From the NCBI RefSeq assembly GCF_000213175.1, contig NW_009799179.1, positions 8,512,705-8,576,704 of the forward strand: a stretch of DNA of 64,000 nucleotides, written 5' to 3'. This document shows positions 47,483-58,521 of the stretch, in pieces. Source of the DNA: Neurospora tetrasperma FGSC 2508. Taxonomy: Eukaryota > Ascomycota > Sordariomycetes > Sordariales > Sordariaceae. The position numbers and the translations under genes are program-made. Under the pieces are notes generated by a model. It was not told the origin of the DNA. It saw nothing but the letters and a program-made list of their open reading frames with translations, and did not search any database. How positions within the stretch are numbered: the stretch's first letter is position 1; every line of letters starts with the position of its first letter.

Positions 47483-48390
47483 GGTGTGTGTGTGTGTGTG
47501 AGGACGAGGATGCGAACAAGATGTGGACAGGTAGAAGAGCAGGATGACAACTTGAGGGTGATGCTGGAGAGGAAGTCGATTTCGACGGAGTGGCTTGTCG
47601 GGGAGGAGATCAGGAGGGGGATATGTGGGAAAGGAAAAGGGGGCATGGAGGGGGGTGTACTGGTTTTGAGGATGTTGGGTTGGAAAGTTTGAGACATTGC
47701 GGGTCATGGAACTGCAGGTGTTGGGGGATCGGTAGCGGCCAAGAAGTATTTCTGTCAAGACTGATTGTGGCTAACAAGGACGGAGAACAATGAAAAGCCA
47801 TTTTGGTTTGCGAACTTTCGAATAATAAGGGTGCTGGAACGTGGTTTGAATTGGATCTCCATTAGAAACCTAACGGGTGGCCTACATAATCACACGGGCC
47901 TTACGAACTCGTATTCGCCCGAAAAATGATTCAAGTTGACGATACTGCTCGCCTGTGACTCACCATTCGTTTGAAGCACTGAACTGGTTCCTTTGGCAAC
48001 GTACCTGTGATTCACAAGGCCATTTCATCGGGTACTGATGTAGGTTCAACACAGTGTAGAGGTCCTATCCAGGCTGTGATTATGAGGGAAAACACCGTGC
48101 AAGATGGCCAACGGCCTCTGAGCAGTGGCCAGTGTACCCCTTCCGGCCGTTGGCCATCGTGATGTGATAGTTTCCATGAAGTGTCTTGACCGAATTCGAG
48201 TAGAGGTAGCTTGTATATCAACCTCGAAATTCGCTCCTTGGTACAACCTACCAACTGCCTCTTTTCTTTCCACATCGCACTCGAATAATATTTCGCACCG
48301 GGACCTCAAGATTAGCACAATCTCAGTGCTATCAAAGTAGTCACCAGCCAGCCTTGTGGTTCCCCACGAAGAAGTCAAAAGAAGAAGCAA
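47483..48390. other. Intergenic with GT microsatellite
   Basis: A GT dinucleotide run starts at about 47482. The rest is G-rich DNA and then ordinary sequence. The short frames are not convincing. This and the following segments separate the Cys-rich relics. Confidence 0.5.
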
Positions 48391-48508
48391 GATGTCGGAA
48401 ACCGGTTGGAGATGCTGCTACTGCCGAACCAGTAACTCGTACTAGGAGCACTTGTGCTGGTTCTGCAAGATTCATTCCAAATGCAGCGATTGTGGCAAGG
48501 ACACATAG
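48391..48508 (+). pseudogene. Decayed copy of the Cys-rich tail (copy 1)
   Basis: From ATG at 48391 the frame reads MSETGWRCCYCRTSNSY, then meets TAG, then continues EHLCWFCKIHSKCSDCGKD to a second TAG. The Cys/His spacing is the same zinc-ribbon-like pattern as the C-terminus of the 46354 gene (WxCCxC, CxxC, HxKC, C). The reading frame is interrupted by one stop codon, so this is most likely a relic or a gene using an unusual exon structure. It is too small to be more than a fragment. Confidence 0.5.
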
Positions 48509-49359
48509 GGGACCGCGGCATCCGTGATCGCACCAAGCTTGGGGCCGTCCGCAGGGGTAGATTGCTGAAACTCGGAGTAGCGGATATACGTTCGGAGGAG
48601 TGCAGTAGCATACGGGAGATCAAGGGTTGATTTCCAGGGCGCTCGCTAGGGAGCGATCTGATAGTGGCTCGAAGAGGGTATGTTGGTAGCTGGAAGTTAA
48701 TCAAGGCCGATTGTGGGTGGCAACCTTTGTGTTAGCTTCGTGGAAAACGGGAATTTTGGAGCCTGAAGTGATGAAAGGCATCCTACAGCGTAAAAACAAG
48801 GAGTATAAGCCTAGTCAAAGCAAGTAGTCTTTGCATCGATGATGGGTTTTGCGTGCGAAGAGACTTCTGATAATCTGAATGGTCAGATTATTTCCTACCT
48901 CTACCCTATGTCGGTGTTCCGAAATGAAAGTTCCTTCCCGAGAAAAGAAAAAATGTAAATGTTTTTCTTCAGCATACCTTTGTCATATGATAGCGGACAT
49001 TCATCGGCTATCAAGTCATGATCTTTTTAAACCGCATAGGGGGCTCTGCGGCCTGATGCTGAGTTGTGAACGCTTCCAGATACCTCTACGGTTGGAGACC
49101 GCGAGCAGTGGTTGACACACTGACTCCAACCGTTAACCACAGTAATATGGTGCCCAAATATACCAGTCCCTTCTTTGGCGCCGATGATCATGTACACCAA
49201 CCACGGAACCCCCTCTTTCTAGGGGTTCATCACTCCCCATTGCATCGTCCATCACTCTCCAGCCGTGATACAACTTCTCGCGTCTACGCCACCAATATCT
49301 CCTCTCAACACGACATTTCCCCAAACAAAGCCGAGCATCCAGACCGTTGGTAACCAGAC
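48509..49359. other. Intergenic between the two Cys-rich relics
   Basis: I see no gene here. Short frames occur on both strands, and the sequence shows no repeat of note. Confidence 0.5.
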
Positions 49360-49542
49360 ATGACGAGAAAAAAGTTCGAGTCCAAAACGGCTTGGAAATG
49401 CTGCAACCGAAAACCAACAGGACGTCCTAGGAGGGCTTGTGCTAGTACTGCAAGTTCATATGAAGTGCAACGACTGTGGAGCGGCCACTTCGCTGCGTAT
49501 GCCGACGAGTGCAAGTACAAGTGCGGAGGTCGTCGACGATAG
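49360..49542 (+). pseudogene. Decayed copy of the Cys-rich tail (copy 2)
   Basis: This small frame (60 codons) contains TAWKCC and aligns at the nucleotide level with copy 1 over about 100 nt, including the segments GCTTGGAAATGCTGC, CTAGGAG, CTTGTGCT, TACTGCAAG, TTCAT and GACTGTGGAG. A 3-nt deletion and a 1-nt deletion relative to copy 1 shift the frame, so the original Cys spacing is lost after the first CC. Both copies keep a TAG at the same aligned place. It is a degenerated tandem relative, not a working zinc ribbon. Confidence 0.5.
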
Positions 49543-50809
49543 TGGCGATCGGCGGTCGTCGGTCATTGGCGGCGACAGCGGAGGCACGGCGTAGACCTGA
49601 CGCGTAGCACCTCTATGAGGGCTGAGAAAAGCCGAGGCCCGTGTCGGTTCCGGCGGACACGAGCGACATGCAGGAAATAAGTTGCAAAAAGCATGTGATG
49701 GTGGAAAGGGAATGGCTGTGGGCGCTTCGGTCTTGAAAGGGCGAAGGAAGGTGTGGTTGAGGTGAGGAGAGTGAACGGGGAAGGGGCGTGGTGGCAGTTC
49801 ACTACCGGACTGTGTGGGCCGAAATTTGGGGATCCAAAGATGGTCACCACTTTCAACAGTGTAGGAATTCGCGAATATTCAGGCTGGAAAATCTCAAGGC
49901 ATTGCCAGCATTTTTCTCTTTTTTTTTCCCTCCCTTTTCGGGGTGGTAATACCATCAGGATGATAAGTGTGGACAAGGAAAGGGGTGGAACGCAAAAGTA
50001 TTTGCAATATATTTATACCTGCATATCCCTACTTGTGCAGCTAGATGACTCAAGCTTTATAGTGAGCCTTTCCTAGTGTACGTGCATCATATCTGTCTTG
50101 TTCCTCGTTTATGGCTTGGTCCGAGTGGCTTGTGAACTTCTACCTCATATACACCAACCAGCGTGGTGAACAATGCATATGGATGGCAGCCAGGAGGACA
50201 GAAGGACACCTTTATAGGATTGTTACCTGCACCGTCCGTCATATTAGGCAAGTATCTCTGATGACAGTATGCGCGGATAGGATATTGCTGGTTTTCTCTT
50301 GATCTGGGACGGGTCCGTGACGCGCAGTTGGTTGGATGTCAGGACAAGTATGCTCCGGAGTTGAGAATGCGTATAGATGCATCGCAGCTCAAACAGTAGC
50401 TCACACAGCAGGACTTGCCGGACTTGCGTAAAGGACACGAAGATGCTCTCACGTATTCTCCGAGAAGCCCTATAAAACCCCCCTTTCCCCTCCCTTTGAA
50501 TGTGTTTGTGCTTACCAGTATTCATCTCCCAAAATCTCGCCGTTCTATCCTGGTTCTCATATCGTCTTCTACGAAGTTGAAACATCTCTTCCTCATTCAT
50601 ACTACGTGGCCAAGATCGTTCCCAGTCAACAAATCCAATATTTCGAGGTATGCTAGTTCAAAGACCCCTTGCCATATTATGTTCAACATTTTGACCGAGT
50701 TACTGTAGGGAGTTACCGCGGATCAACACAAATCCACCCAAGACCACAGCACCGCGAAGCTATTCCGAGCACAAGAACACGGATACATCAAAAGAAGCTT
50801 CCAGAGAAG
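49543..50809. other. Intergenic, no gene seen
   Basis: This 1.3-kb stretch contains the presumed promoter and leader of the orphan gene at its right end. A poly-pyrimidine stretch occurs near 49917-49935. Frames of about 100 codons on either strand are unsupported. Confidence 0.5.
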
Positions 50810-51724
50810 ATGCCGCTGCCTGAAATCATTTACACCATGAGGCGTCTTAACACCGGCGAGCACGCCCCTGTGTGGGAAGAGGAAAATGAGGACATGCATG
50901 ACAGAAGCTCCCGACCTCTTCTGACCAAGAAGCTACGGAAGGAAAAGAAGCAGCCCACCACTACTAAGCTTGGACCTACTCTTCCAAATGGCGAGATAAG
51001 GAAGCGAAAGCGAGTCACCTTTGCTGTGCCGGCACCAATTCCGGTCAAAATCGACCAAGATCACCTCCACACGATGCTCACAATTGACAAGCTCGCCGAG
51101 GCGGAACCCAAAAAGCGACCGGGACTGAACCCATTCACTGCCGCCGGTCCAGTCTCTGCCGTAAGCTACATCACCAAAACCGACCCTAGGAAGCCCATGT
51201 TGCTCAGTGAGGTTGGTATGAACGAACCTTCAAATTCACGAAATCGCATGCTGTCCGACTTGATCAGGACCCTGGACAGCAAGAAAGGTCGAAGAACTCG
51301 GAACAGATCGGGACATTGGCAGTGGCCCGCCCCTGAGCAGCAAGCAGAGGTGGACGCGGCAACATCTATGCGAGACATGCAAGAAAATCAGCAGACGAGT
51401 GAACAGGGCTCGTCTTCGGCCTCAACAGAGCACGAGGAGGAAAATACCAAACTCATTTCCACGCATGACCCGGAAGACCCAGAAGACAAACCCCGCAACA
51501 AGTGGCTCAAAATTCCCGGTCAGATCTGGAGGAACACCACCGCTTTCCTCGCCAACACCGTCGACCACCTGCCCTTCTACACTTCCCCCAAGGAGAAACA
51601 GTGGCAGGCAGCAACACGCATGTGGCAAGAGGAGGCCAACAACAAACGCATGAGCGTACCTAGCACAAAAAAGAAGGCCGAGAACTCCCATCACACACCT
51701 TGGCTGCGCTGCGACGGGCTCTAG
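50810..51724 (+). CDS. Orphan basic/acidic protein of unknown function
   Basis: This frame runs 304 residues from ATG at 50810. The frame is open upstream from a TTG but has no earlier ATG. I do not recognise it. It begins MPLPEIIYTMRRLNTGE and is highly charged. A basic stretch around residues 45-70 (KKLRKEKKQ, IRKRKRVTF) could be a nuclear signal. The central part is Arg/Lys-rich (SKKGRRTRNRSG), the next part is Gln/Glu/Ser-rich, and the C-terminus holds aromatic residues (KWLKIPGQIWRNTTAFL). There is no signal peptide, membrane segment or Cys motif. It is probably disordered and restricted to close relatives. Codon use looks like that of the neighbouring genes. Confidence 0.6.
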   Translation: MPLPEIIYTMRRLNTGEHAPVWEEENEDMHDRSSRPLLTKKLRKEKKQPTTTKLGPTLPNGEIRKRKRVTFAVPAPIPVKIDQDHLHTMLTIDKLAEAEPKKRPGLNPFTAAGPVSAVSYITKTDPRKPMLLSEVGMNEPSNSRNRMLSDLIRTLDSKKGRRTRNRSGHWQWPAPEQQAEVDAATSMRDMQENQQTSEQGSSSASTEHEEENTKLISTHDPEDPEDKPRNKWLKIPGQIWRNTTAFLANTVDHLPFYTSPKEKQWQAATRMWQEEANNKRMSVPSTKKKAENSHHTPWLRCDGL

Positions 51725-53638
51725 GAAAACATCACTATGGAGACTCGAAGGAAACACCGCAGTCTCGGGATCCGCACCTTACGACATCACTCTCGTCTTC
51801 TCCCACCTCCGTCTACTCGCTGACTGGAGGTTTCATTCGGAATGCGCAACTTTCTAGTTTATTTACTGAATTGGTAGCCCTACAGTAACAAAGAAAAGGG
51901 AAGGAAGGAAAGGAGCAGACGCTTTTCCACAATTGTAACAAAGCAGTCGCTGTATACACGGGCACAAAACTACGATCTGGGAAGGAACCAGGGCATGGGA
52001 AACAGGAAAGAGGGCGTTTAAGCTTTGCGCAATTTCATGGTCATTTATATCAACATCAGGGTTTATATCGGCAGTCATGGAATTTTGGTCAGTTTTGAGA
52101 CAATTGGATTTTATGAAAAGGCGTTTGGCGGGGAAAGCATCGATTTTCTGCATCTGTCTACATCGGGCTGGCGGTTATTTGGAGATTTTTAGGTCGGTTT
52201 TTTTTGGATATTCAAATGGGCTACAGCGATCAGTTAGAAGGTTGTTACCTATTTTCGGGTGGTTTTATGTCTTGCTCTTTTGACAGCAATGGCTCATGAT
52301 GAGACTCAGTTCCCTGCAGCCATAGGGAGAGAGCAAAAACTGGATTGAAATCAGAACAGTTGGTCATCAACGCAGTATTTCGGAGGAATTTAGATAAGGG
52401 AAAGGTTAGGTGTTGATGAGGTTGGATTCAAACAACAGAGAATTTGGGAAGACCGAGATATGAGTCTTCCGATCGAACAGCGAATCGAATTGGAGCTTAA
52501 ACCACAAACAACACTAACTTTAGTCTCCGTGATGTCCAAGATTACAGGTTCTTGAAAAGCAAGCAAGCAAGCATATTTGGAAGTCTCAGAGGGTCTTCGA
52601 AAACAAAGAGCTCAAGGTGCAGACGCCTGAGATCACAGTTTCGATATCGTAAACATCACATCACAACGCACCACCCCTTCCATCTCCTATTTCCCATCTG
52701 CCATCTCTCCCCTCTGACGTCGCGCAAACACGCCGAGCAAACAGACCTGATTGAAAGATACGAAAATAAAATATAAATAGAAGGAATTAAAAAAAAAAGT
52801 CACCAAACCAAGAAGAAAGGGTTTTAACACCTGTTTGAGTAACAACCCGAAGGACCGGAAAGGAAGAAAAAGGGAAGAAAAAAAATCGCTAGGTAGGCTT
52901 GTAGAACGAACGACATTCAATGCTCTAGCTGCAGACCTATAAAAATCAACGAGAATTGCTGCGCCATGCAAGGGAAGTAAGACCACATGAATCATTTTAC
53001 TAGAGGGACCAGGTGACGGACCTTAGGATATGCCCGCTGGCAGTCGCCGTAATTACGATATATTACAAATTGCCGAATGCAGATGGAAGTGGAAAGAGCA
53101 ATGCGGGACACTCCCATATGACTCTGCGTGAAGATAAGTCGAGGTAACGGACATAACAAGGCAAGATAGTAACTTGCATACACCCGCATATTAATGATGT
53201 TATCATTACAAAGTATTGAAACTGGTAGGTATTTCCCGTGACTTCCACCTTATCGCCATATGCAACTTCGGCATATAAAAACTGTACTGCAGCGTTTTGA
53301 AGCCATCGCGACATGCAGTGATGCGCATCCAGATGTTGCATGACTGCAGCACAAAAATAGGTCTGCGTGTCCAACTCGGCAACAAGCTCTTCCGAAATCT
53401 CCTGCTTCAGCCCACAAGTACTTCAAACATGTTTGAACACTGGAAAATGGAGCAGCAACCCATTGACGTTTACAAACAATAAAAACAACCAGATCATCAG
53501 GCCATATGCAATCCAACAGACCATAAAAATCAAGATCCAAACAAAAGGGTATTTATGTACCAAAACAAGCCCAACCAAATCACACCTAATTCCCAAGCCC
53601 TTCTACGCCTAATGCTCCCTGCACGACAGCCTGGGTCT
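51725..53638. other. Intergenic, no gene seen
   Basis: This 1.9-kb stretch is rather AT-rich toward the middle and lies between the 3' ends of the orphan (+) and the laccase (-). Short frames occur on both strands, and none has recognisable content. Confidence 0.55.
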
Positions 53639-55612
53639 TCATGTCCCACTGTCAATCTGATCAACAACCGTGTTCTGACTCCACGCATCCCACTCCCTAC
53701 ACACCTGCTCCATCTTACCTGGCATCCTATCTCCTCCCCATCGCCTCCTCACCTCGTCCGGCTGTGTCAAAAAGCTGGCAACGAATCCTCCCGACGCATG
53801 CCACCCGATATGGCAATGAAACGCCCATATGCCCGGATTGTTTGCATCAAACTGCAGCACCAGGTGCCCGTGGGGCCTGACAACCTCGGTGTCTCTTCGC
53901 ACGGGGTTGGAAGGGCGGACAATCGTCTTACCGTCCCAGTCGCCGGGGCTGGAGGAGAGAACGTAGAAGTTGTACCCGTGGAGGTGCATTGGGTGTCTGT
54001 TTTTACAACGGTATTAAGTTAGTTTTGGCTTTTCCTCTTTCTCGAACTTTCAAGAAGGGAAGAGGGGAACAAAAGAAAGAAGAAAAAGACTCACGGTCCA
54101 GGCCCCTTGTTAATGACAACCACCCTCACTGTCTTCGCCGACCCAAAATCCTTCACGTTCGACACCTCTGGGAAACTCATGTTTCCCTTCATCACCATAT
54201 CCAACGCCGGGTGATTATAATCCACCCTCGCACTTACGCCATCAAACAAGAACAGAAACACATCCGACGCGTTCCTGTACGCCTCAATCTTCATCTCCTT
54301 GGTCACCGCCGGCTCTCCTCTCACAGGAATCGGATAAAGCGGCTCCCTCTTGTCCAAATCGTCGCTCGCGCCACAAGTACTGTCCGGGTCGCCCGCGTCT
54401 GCCCACGGCTGGCTCGACGGCGCTGTTTCGGGGTCTGCTTGGTCGTAGTAAACGGCCGCTAACGCAAACGGCTGCTTGGCTGCAGAGCACTTGGCCAGGT
54501 CAGAGCGCATCCAAAAGACCGACTTGGGGTCACTGCCAGCGGCGTTGGCGGTGACGAGGACGTCAGCGCGCTGACCAACGGCAAGGGAGATGGCCGTGAC
54601 ATTGTAGGGTTTCACGGGGACAAAGTCGTTGGCGATGACGGTCATGGTATGTCCGTCAATGGAGAAGCGTTGGACGCCGTCGGCGCCCGAGTTGACGAGC
54701 CTTAGGCGATGGGTCTTGCCAGTTTGGAACTTGAACTTGGAGATACCCGCGTTGGGAGTGCACGGGGTTTTGTCGCCTGCTGCGGCGGCGGTATCGCAAT
54801 CAAAGTTCATCTTGCCGTTGATGAGATTATTGTCCGAGGGCACACTGGGACTACCGCCAGGCGCGAGCATGTCCTTGATCAGGTCGAAGTAGGGGCGGTG
54901 GTACCAGTCGCTGAGCATGACGGGGCCGAGGTCGATGTCGTACTTGGCCTGTGTGGGGCCGTGGATGACGATGGGACCGACGATGCCACCGGCGTATTGC
55001 GCTGAGTAGTGGGCGTGGTACCAGGATGTGCCGTAGAGACTTGCTTTGAACTCGTACGTGTAACTCTTGCCAGGAACAATGGGACATTGGGAGACACCGG
55101 GTGCGCCGTCATCCCATGGGGTATCATCCTGGAGGAAACCGTGCCAGTGCATCGCCGTACCCTCCTCCGGAGAAGATATGTTGTTGAAGACGTTGACGAC
55201 AATCATGTCACCCCAGTTCGCCTCAATCATGGGGCCTGGAAACGCGCCGTTCACTAGTAAGACGTCCCGTTGGTATCCATCCGGTGCAATGAGTCCTCGG
55301 CTGATGACAAAGTCGTACGTTCTCACTGCTCCTGTTGCAGGAGACTCGGTGTATTGGTCGTTGCCCCAGTCGGTGAGGTTTCCCCATGGATATTGTCCAT
55401 CCGGTGTTAAATTGCCCAAGAAGAATGCTAGAAATGGAAAGAGAAACGTTCCCAGTCGTGATGAACTTGAACAAGATGACGTTAGTGGTCTTCTTCCTCC
55501 TCAGGAGGAAAGAAATGGAAACATACCCATTTGTTTCCTCTTGAACCAAGTTCGCAACAACACCTGTAAGTTTAGAGCTGACCTCTACTATGGCGCGTCC
55601 TAATACACCCAT
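53639..55612 (-). CDS. Laccase (multicopper oxidase)
   Basis: Three exons (55612-55527, 55465-54095, 53996-53639) give about 604 residues. The enzyme oxidises phenolic substrates and reduces O2 to water, and is normally secreted. Copper-ligand motifs are all present: HWHG at 135-138, WYHAH at 177-181, HPMHLHG at 487-493 (the Pro codon before it is split by intron 2) and HCHIGWH at 546-552. The residue ten after the Cys is Phe557, the axial position of the T1 copper. The protein ends in DSGT, like the DSGL-type processed tail of ascomycete laccases. Intron 1 (GTATGT to TTCAAG, CACTAAC branch) places 29 polar residues in front of a short hydrophobic stretch at about 33-45, an unusual start. Intron 2 is GTGAGT to AACAG. 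Confidence 0.9.
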
Positions 55613-57893
55613 GATGAAGAGTAAAGGGAAGAAACAGAAGACATACTTTGTCCACCCTTATAAGTACAACCGAGTTGTCGGAAGGAAGACTATGGGTATG
55701 AGTGTGTCCAAGAACGGCCGAATATCCTCAGCTACGAAGAGCTACATCGTTACTACTTATACAAATCCCCTTGGGAGACTACGACCGCAAGGGCCTACCG
55801 CTTTGGCGCCATCCATGACACAATCAATAATCAACACAGGCCTACCCAGTCCATAGCTATCCCCGAGGAACGCCCCGTGATGTGACCAGCACACCGGGAG
55901 AGAAAAAGGAACGGCATGGTGGATAGATCACAGATGCTGTTCGGGATCGACCCACTACCCCGATCGACATCCTCCGTGTCTGTTGCACCTAGTCGATGCA
56001 GCAAAGTACACATTATCCCTGAGAATGATGATGACGGTCTGCCAACGGAATCGTCAGGTAGAGGTATCATCCGAGATCCGGCGCAGAAACAAACTTAATG
56101 TCCACAACTTTGGAGTAATAAAGATCAGCGCTGTCCTTGAGCCATGTCACATGGTGTTAAGGAGCTGTTCAGCTCAGCTGGACCAGCACATATGTTTTTC
56201 ATATCAGTGCGCACAAAGACCAGGTTGTTTGCGGCATCGGATTCGTCGGACAAAACTCACAATATATCCGGCCTGCCCACCGCTAGAGTAGCCCTAGAGA
56301 GACACTTGGGTATACCGAAAACACCAGATGGAGGTTCACCGTTGAAGTACGAGGTGGACAGCAAGGAAATCTCAATCTAGCGGTCTCCAGGTGTTGAATT
56401 GTCGACGATATGATGGGTACAGCTCCACGGCTCCCATTTTCCTGGACCGCGAGATGACGAGCACTCCGTTATCACTGGAAGAACGCTAGGAATAACGAGA
56501 GGGGTAAAGCCACTGCTGGCCATGGCACTGAGCTATCATCTCGTAAAGTCTCTGGTAGTCGATCATGCAGTCAGCCTTCTTGAAAGTAAGGAGAGAATAC
56601 TAGGTACTGACGCCCAAGCAGCGTACCGCACAGGCTCGCACGGACTTGATGTTAATCTGTGAGTCGAAAGTGCATACATATATGTATACCGTATGGTCTC
56701 GCGCAACTCGTATTCCAGGACAGGCATAATCTTGCGGACCCTGTAGGGTCAAAGGTCTACCAGTTGCGTTTGGCTGTGTGTATGTGGCTGTATAAGCAAA
56801 TGGTAGAGCTATAACCCGGCGTTGCCGAACTCTTCAATGCAAGGGAAATGTCGAAGGCTAAATCACAATTATGATCGCCGGTGCAGGAAGCAAGGAATTG
56901 GTGAAACAGAATACAGCGCCGAATATGGGAAGGCTGCTGACGACCTTGGAAAATCCCAAAGCATGGCTACGAATGCTGCCGGAACAATGGGAACTGTTCG
57001 GCCGAGCCCGTCAGCCAAAAGAGAATGAACCAATGACATGTAACTAGCTTTAGTCGATTGATCTCGACGTTACGCTGTATTCGAACAGAGAGTCGCAATG
57101 TTGCTAGGTCAACGAGTCCGGACTGCAGCTGGATGTATGCAGATGCAGCAACACTCAGAATTCGATCCGCTTAAGACTGTGGCATGTCTAGAAGCTGATG
57201 TATTCCTCTTGCCACGGATCTCAGCCTCCTTTGACTGGCACTTGTTGCAAGTTTCGAGCCACTGCTGTTGTAAAGATGATTTCCCTCTAACATTTTCGTC
57301 CAGTTTTTCTCCCCATAGCGGAAGTGACGACGGTTGGGTATTTGTTGATTCACTGGACGAGATATTCTCAAGGGAGTGAGTGGTCATTGCTTGAGATTGC
57401 AAGTGCGATGAATTTTTTGAGCCGCATGAAATTGTCTCAGACGGTATTAGGGTGCTTGTATGTATCGATTACTTGGCCGACTTTAACCAGGGTGAAACTT
57501 TTAGCGCTGATCTCGTTTCGCATGATATGCGTGTTGCTGAATTCCCATTCCACCAAAATTGATATGCTAAGTCAGGCTCAATGTTGTAGCACAGCCGAAG
57601 AGCCTCATCATGCCGGTCGGCTTGCACAGCATGCCATTCGTAAGGCTGGCCTGTTGTCATAAAAGTTAGCAAACATCTGTTGAATACAAGCACAGAAGCC
57701 CGAAAGCACCCTTCCTGAGGTGTAGCTCGTCAAAAGTTAAAAAAGACAAAAGGGGCCCAAACTGATCCACGCATGATTAGAATTTCTGTGAATTCTGAAC
57801 AAACGCCCAAGACGCCGTATCCATAGTCGCTCCCGAGTGCGGCCCTATTATTTACACATAAAGTACAGCAAATCGTGCCTCCTGCGTGGACGC
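55613..57893. other. Intergenic, no gene seen
   Basis: This 2.3-kb stretch runs from the laccase promoter to the 3' side of the Mgr2 gene (-). The short frames are not supported. A TATATGTATA stretch lies near 56685. Confidence 0.55.
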
Positions 57894-58521
57894 TTAGTCG
57901 GAGCGACGAGTCGGGTAGTAGGCGGGGCGGAAGGCCTGGGCGGCCATAATCATGGGCCTCCTCTGGGCACGGTAATAGGCCTCGGCGACGATGGGCGAGG
58001 AGTCGGAACGAATGACGCTGCCGATGGACATGAAGAAGCTGGAAGGACGGTTGTGTCAGCGGTAGAGTCCAGTACAAAGTTCTGTGTCGAAGGGTGTTCC
58101 TACCCAAAGGTCGCGCCCGAACCGAGCATGTACTGGCCCAATGTCCTCATGATGCCGTTAGGGCCGGCACCATATCTGAAGATGTTGACGGTTCCTGGAG
58201 AGTGGCGCACGTCAGGACATGCCTGTAGGTCAATTGAGTCTTTGGGCGATGGGCCTACCGAAGATGAAGCCAATGATGCAGCCGACAGCTGTAATGGCAA
58301 GAGGTTAGCGACCGGAGTCTTTATCATATCAAGGGCAGGGGAAACATACTGCCGCCCATCATGGCACCCATCTTGACTGCGAGGATGGCATCATGTTAGC
58401 ACGCTCCATGTTGTTTTTGGTTATCGCAAACCCCTCTCGAGTTGTTGCCGTGGAGTCAGCCCATACACTTGTCAAAGTTGGAGGGCCCAACGGCACCACC
58501 GTGCTGGGGAGGAGGAGGCAT
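57894..58521 (-). CDS. mgr2: Mgr2/Romo1-type TIM23 translocase subunit
   Basis: Five exons (58521-58467, 58376-58350, 58288-58259, 58194-58104, 58038-57894) give 115 residues. The protein is the small inner-membrane subunit that guards lateral release from the TIM23 import channel (Mgr2 in yeast, ROMO1 in animals). Two membrane helices with Gly-rich faces are present: MGAMMGGTVGCIIGFIFG and MLGSGATFGFFMSIGSVIR, joined by the conserved FRYGAGPNGIMRTLGQ loop. The Pro-rich start MPPPPQ and the Tyr/Arg-rich tail are typical of fungal forms. Exons 2 and 3 are only 27 and 30 nt. All donors are GTATG or GTAGG and all acceptors CAG, and phase is kept across the gene. Confidence 0.95.
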
